Assembly: GCA_032089155.1 (NCBI GenBank)
Contig: DAMDEV010000047.1
Span: 1 to 16,386 of the forward strand
DNA length: 16,386 nucleotides
Direction of reading: 5' to 3'
Source of the DNA: Faucicola sp032089155
Lineage (GTDB): Bacteria > Pseudomonadota > Gammaproteobacteria > Pseudomonadales > Moraxellaceae
The notes beneath the pieces are model-generated. The model worked only from the letters and a program-made list of their open reading frames with translations. It had not been told where the DNA came from and made no database searches. Each line of letters begins with the position of its first letter. Positions within the stretch are counted from its first letter, which is position 1. The translations under genes and the position numbers were made by a program. Of the stretch, positions 13,630 through 16,386 are shown one piece after another.

Positions 13630-13927
13630 TCAGTCAAGTGCAATTTTTTAATCAAATTAAATGCCATAATGGCTTGGCTGAGCATTGTAACAATTTTTAC
13701 TGGCTTTATAAATGCTAATTCAATGCCGGTATCCATTAAATATCCCACGTTTTTGTTATACGCATTTTTATCCCAATCAAACAGCAACCATTGAAAAAAA
13801 AAATTGAAATTGTCAACTAAAAAATATCGACTTGAGGTTTTCTTAATTTAGATGAGGATAACTTGCTATCAACATTGCTTTTATATAAATTTGCTCATCG
13901 TCATGTGCTACTGGGTTTATCAAATTT
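13630..13927. other. Divergent intergenic region between proB and degV
   Basis: No independent gene is supported in these 298 bases. For degV (plus), TTGCTA at 13863-13868 and TATAAA at 13884-13889 form a possible promoter, but with a short 15-base spacer. For proB (minus), a TACAAT-like -10 and a TTGATT...TGATTA pair can be drawn, but none is convincing. A run of ten A lies at 13794-13803. Neither gene has a strong Shine-Dalgarno. Confidence 0.4.
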
Positions 13928-14809
13928 ATGAAAAGAGCTGTTGTCACCACTTCCTCATCTTGTCTTGAAGCCCTCGGATTGTCGCAAGGCATGGATATTC
14001 TGCGTTTACACGTAAACATCAATAACGTTGATTTTATCGATGGTAAAAATATCACCAGTGAGCGTCTAGCAACCATCATGAAAACCAACCTCAAATCGGT
14101 GGCGAGGACATTTCCGCCATCCATCCATGAGATGCATCTGTTGTTTAATGATTTGATTGCTCGCGGGGTCACTGAGGTATTTGTTTGCGGCATCTCGTCC
14201 AAATTTAGCCAAACCTTGCCCATGCTAGAAGAACTCAAAGTACATTATGCCAATCGTCTGCATATTTTTGTGTATGACACCAAAACACTCAATATTGCTG
14301 AAGGGGCGCTGGCATACGAGGCAAAAGTGTTGATTGAGCAAGGTGAGTCGTTTGAAAACGTGGCAAAAAAACTTGACGATTTGCGACGTCGCAGTGAGTT
14401 TTTATTTACCCTTAGCGACTTGGACTATATTATTCGCAACAAAAAATTGTCCGCCCCTGCCGCATTTGTTGCCAACTTATTTGATATCAAACCGATTATG
14501 CAAATTAATCAAATTGGCGAGATTGTCGCGGTGGAAAAAGTGCGTAAGCTTGAAAAAACCCTGACTACCATGGGAAAAACCGTCGAAAAACTTGCCGCAA
14601 ATCAACCCGCGTTTATCTATTTGACAGATACGGGGCATCATGAAAGCACCGAATATTTTAAAAAAATATTGGCGACGCATTTTGGTTGGCATGATTTGCA
14701 TGTCATTCGCGTGTCGACTATTTCGCTTGCCAATCACGGCTTGATGGGAACAGGCATTGGGGTGTTTTATGGTGAATTACCCCATATTGTCAAAGCATTA
14801 AAAAAATGA
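13928..14809 (+). CDS. DegV family (fatty-acid-binding, FakB-like) protein
   Basis: This 293-residue protein has the two-domain DegV fold. The N-terminus MKRAVVTTSSSCLE is the strand-loop start of the family. A TSxPS-like motif appears as RTFPPS (T61, S65), and the SSK(L/F)S motif is at 90-94. DTKTLNIAEGALAYEA matches the family's DTxxxSxGxG...A helix. The LFTLSDLDYIIRNKKLS...NLFDIKPIM block is characteristic, and a C-terminal histidine (H270 in ANHGLMGTGIG) occupies the lipid-carboxylate site position. Family members bind a fatty acid; FakB proteins present it to FakA for phosphorylation. No FakA-like gene is in this window, and an exogenous-fatty-acid role is inference. The motifs are somewhat divergent (TTSSSCLE in place of DSxxDL). 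The gene is on the opposite strand to its neighbours, lying between proB and obgE. Confidence 0.87.
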   Translation: MKRAVVTTSSSCLEALGLSQGMDILRLHVNINNVDFIDGKNITSERLATIMKTNLKSVARTFPPSIHEMHLLFNDLIARGVTEVFVCGISSKFSQTLPMLEELKVHYANRLHIFVYDTKTLNIAEGALAYEAKVLIEQGESFENVAKKLDDLRRRSEFLFTLSDLDYIIRNKKLSAPAAFVANLFDIKPIMQINQIGEIVAVEKVRKLEKTLTTMGKTVEKLAANQPAFIYLTDTGHHESTEYFKKILATHFGWHDLHVIRVSTISLANHGLMGTGIGVFYGELPHIVKALKK

Positions 14810-14836
14810 CCTATTCTTATCTGAATTCAGCTAATA

Positions 14837-14864
14837 AAAAAGGTTAGCCCGCGCTAACCTTTTT
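14837..14864. terminator. Bidirectional terminator between degV and obgE
   Basis: A perfect 12-bp stem AAAAAGGTTAGC/GCTAACCTTTTT (14837-14848 and 14853-14864) has a CCGC loop, with A and T tracts on the two arms. It sits between convergent genes, 27 bases after the degV stop and 19 bases after the obgE stop. Confidence 0.92.
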
Positions 14865-14883
14865 AAAGCTATTTCCATCACCG

Positions 14884-16104
14884 CTAAGGTGCGTAGACCA
14901 CTTCCACGCCATCATCGTCATCGTAGTCGTCGTCATCAAAATCATCTTCATCCAATGCGCGACCTTCACGCTCAGCTTTACGTTTGGCACGATACGCTTC
15001 TTTTTGCTCTTCCGTATTGGCACGCACTTCCGCTTCCAGTCGTTCAAAACGCGACCGCTGACTTTCAGCAAAGTCGGGATCGGTTTCTTCCATCTCGCGC
15101 TCTTGCTCGATTTCGTTCATCAAATGCCAAACCACGGCATCAACCCCTTCCCCTGTGAGTGTGGAGGTACGAAAAACCATCCCTGTCCAACCAAGCTCTG
15201 CCACGATGTGGGTACAAAGTTGGTTTAATTCTTCTGCGGGCACTTGGTCGATTTTGTTTAAAATCAAAATCTGTGGCAATTTTGACAGCTCTGGCGAGAA
15301 TTTTTCTAACTCATTAAAAATCACTTGGGCGTTTGCCACAGGGTCGCTACCATCAATGGGCTGCACATCGACAAGATGCAATAATCGACGGGTACGAGCG
15401 ACGTGTTTTAAAAAGCGAATACCCAGTCCAGCCCCTTCAGAGGCGCCTTCAATCAGCCCTGGGATATCTGCCATGACAAATGAGCGGTGTTTACCCACAT
15501 CCACGACACCTAGATTGGGTACCAAAGTGGTAAACGGATAATTGGCAACTTTGGGTTTGGCAGCAGAGACTTGGCGAATAAAGGTGGATTTACCCGCATT
15601 TGGCAGACCGATAAGACCCACGTCAGCCACCACTTTTAGCTCAAATTTCAAGACTTTTAATTCGCCTGCAAAACCTGGCGTGGCACGTCGTGGTGCTTGA
15701 TTGGTGGAGGTTTTAAAATGGGTATTGCCTTGCCCGCCGTCACCGCCTTTGGCAATCATCGCCGTTTGCCCTTTTTTGGTCAAGTCCGCTAAGACCTCAC
15801 CTGTTTCGGTATCAACCACGGTAGTACCGATGGGCACAGATAGATAGATGTCATCCGCCCCACGACCTGAACAGTTTTTGGCACCGCCATTTTCGCCGCG
15901 CTTGGCATCATAGCGACGGGTAAACCGGTAATCGACGAGGGTGTTGGTGTTGTCGTCACACACCACGTACACATCCCCGCCTTTGCCGCCATCACCACCA
16001 TCGGGGCCGCCTTTGGGGACGTATTTTTCTCGGCGAAAACTGACGATACCATTGCCGCCGTCGCCTGCTTTGACTGTTACGATTGCTTCATCGATAAAAC
16101 GCAT
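14884..16104 (-). CDS. obgE: Obg GTPase (ribosome assembly and stress)
   Basis: This essential GTPase is associated with the 50S subunit and with the stringent response in the family. The glycine-rich Obg fold at about 1-158 includes GGDGGKGGDV and FRREKYVPKGGP. The G domain shows G1 GLPNAGKS (166-173), switch threonines T192/T193, G3 DIPGL (213-217), G4 NKID (283-286) and G5 STLTG (314-318). A charged C-terminal helix (about 332-385) ends in an Asp-rich tail with eight Asp in the nine residues 390-398, followed by a short neutral end. The length, 406, is slightly above E. coli (390). An AAGGA/GGAAAG ribosome site precedes the ATG. A consensus extended -10 promoter lies about 35 bases upstream, so the gene is separately transcribed even though a dehydrogenase gene precedes it. 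The gene is also called cgtA. Confidence 0.97.
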   Translation of the reverse strand: MRFIDEAIVTVKAGDGGNGIVSFRREKYVPKGGPDGGDGGKGGDVYVVCDDNTNTLVDYRFTRRYDAKRGENGGAKNCSGRGADDIYLSVPIGTTVVDTETGEVLADLTKKGQTAMIAKGGDGGQGNTHFKTSTNQAPRRATPGFAGELKVLKFELKVVADVGLIGLPNAGKSTFIRQVSAAKPKVANYPFTTLVPNLGVVDVGKHRSFVMADIPGLIEGASEGAGLGIRFLKHVARTRRLLHLVDVQPIDGSDPVANAQVIFNELEKFSPELSKLPQILILNKIDQVPAEELNQLCTHIVAELGWTGMVFRTSTLTGEGVDAVVWHLMNEIEQEREMEETDPDFAESQRSRFERLEAEVRANTEEQKEAYRAKRKAEREGRALDEDDFDDDDYDDDDGVEVVYAP

Positions 16105-16138
16105 TGAAGACTTTCCTTAAATTCTTGAATAACCAAAT

Positions 16139-16147
16139 ATTATAGCA
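16139..16147 (-). promoter_or_regulatory. Extended -10 promoter of obgE
   Basis: On the minus strand the sequence reads TGCTATAAT, a perfect TGn extended -10 plus TATAAT, ending about 35 bases before the obgE ATG. The -35 region is only T-rich, which is typical where an extended -10 compensates. Confidence 0.7.
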
Positions 16148-16199
16148 TGAATTTTAGCAAGAAAAATTTGAACACAATCGATGTTTGAAATTTTATCCA

Positions 16200-16226
16200 A
16201 TAAAAAACCGCCCAAACTTGAGCGGT
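16200..16226 (-). terminator. Rho-independent terminator after the dehydrogenase gene
   Basis: Reading the minus strand, ACCGCTC (16226-16220) pairs with GGGCGGT (16213-16207), with one G-U pair and a six-base loop. It is followed by six T. It lies 30 bases past the stop of the minus-strand dehydrogenase gene and before the obgE promoter, which separates the two units. Confidence 0.8.
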
Positions 16227-16256
16227 CTTGTCATCGTCCCTAACATTTAGGAACAC

Positions 16257-16386
16257 TTAGGCATTTTTTGCCATGGTTTCAGCGACACGCAATACTTGGG
16301 TACTATAGCCCATTTCGTTGTCATACCATAAGTACATCACTGCACGGTTGTCTTGAGCAAGCGTAGATTTGGCGTCCCAAATCGCC
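16257..16386 (-). CDS. gap: Glyceraldehyde-3-phosphate dehydrogenase, C-terminal end (5' part outside window)
   Basis: The minus strand is open from the window edge to TAA at 16259-16257, giving the last 42 complete codons. The phrase WYDNEMGYSTQVLRVAETMA is the conserved C-terminal segment of GAPDH, with the WYDNE-GYS motif. The ending, with QVLRVAE and a short tail, is closer to the long GAPDH type seen in Pseudomonas and Acinetobacter than to E. coli GapA; that sub-type assignment is from memory and tentative. The enzyme interconverts glyceraldehyde-3-phosphate and 1,3-bisphosphoglycerate. A terminator follows at 16226-16200. Confidence 0.88.
   Translation of the reverse strand, partial: AIWDAKSTLAQDNRAVMYLWYDNEMGYSTQVLRVAETMAKNA

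Noticed and set aside
13614..13787. 58-residue N-terminal extension of ProB
   Set aside because: Does not resemble the amino-acid-kinase start, overlaps promoter-like AT-rich DNA, and would make ProB about 70 residues longer than usual.
13843..14238. 131-codon minus-strand frame antisense to degV
   Set aside because: Lies opposite well-supported DegV motifs, with no family resemblance or ribosome site; a shadow frame.

Overview
The window looks like a chromosomal segment of a gammaproteobacterium of the Moraxellaceae (Moraxella/Faucicola/Psychrobacter-like). This is inferred from the moderately AT-rich base composition, the protein similarity pattern of NtrBC, ClpS/ClpA, ArgC, HemE, ProB and Obg, and the clustering of an argC gene with a short coiled-coil membrane protein. 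The species is not proven. Almost all of the window is core metabolism, regulation and protein quality control. There is no sign of a prophage, insertion sequence or CRISPR array.

Layout. Positions 1-3929 (+) form a nitrogen-regulation operon: the 3' part of ntrB, an unusually long ntrC, and a Hanks-type Ser/Thr protein kinase whose ATG overlaps the ntrC stop. A tRNA-Leu(UAG) gene with its own promoter and terminator follows (3957-4172). Next come an AT-rich spacer with an inverted repeat and a stand-alone AAA+ ATPase gene of unknown role (4379-5530, +). It converges on a clpS-clpA pair (-) across a strong bidirectional terminator. Upstream of clpS on the same strand are a membrane-anchored coiled-coil protein (DUF6776-like), argC, hemE and proB. 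A DegV-family fatty-acid-binding protein gene (+) then sits between proB and obgE (-), which are neighbours in many gammaproteobacteria. The window ends in the 3' end of a glyceraldehyde-3-phosphate dehydrogenase gene (-).

How the genes work together. NtrB and NtrC form the sigma-54-dependent nitrogen two-component system. The co-translated kinase lies next to an NtrC carrying a 79-residue Ser/Thr/Pro-rich linker, which suggests a second, Ser/Thr-phosphorylation input; this is an inference. ClpS delivers N-degron substrates to ClpA for degradation by ClpP (clpP is not in the window). ArgC, ProB and HemE serve arginine, proline and haem synthesis. Obg is a ribosome-associated GTPase.

The observations most worth a second look are the NtrC-linker/kinase pairing, the orphan AAA+ gene with its operator-like palindrome, the acidic insertion in ClpA, the degV gene between obgE and proB, and a perfect 14-bp tandem duplication that creates a minicistron overlapping the proB start.
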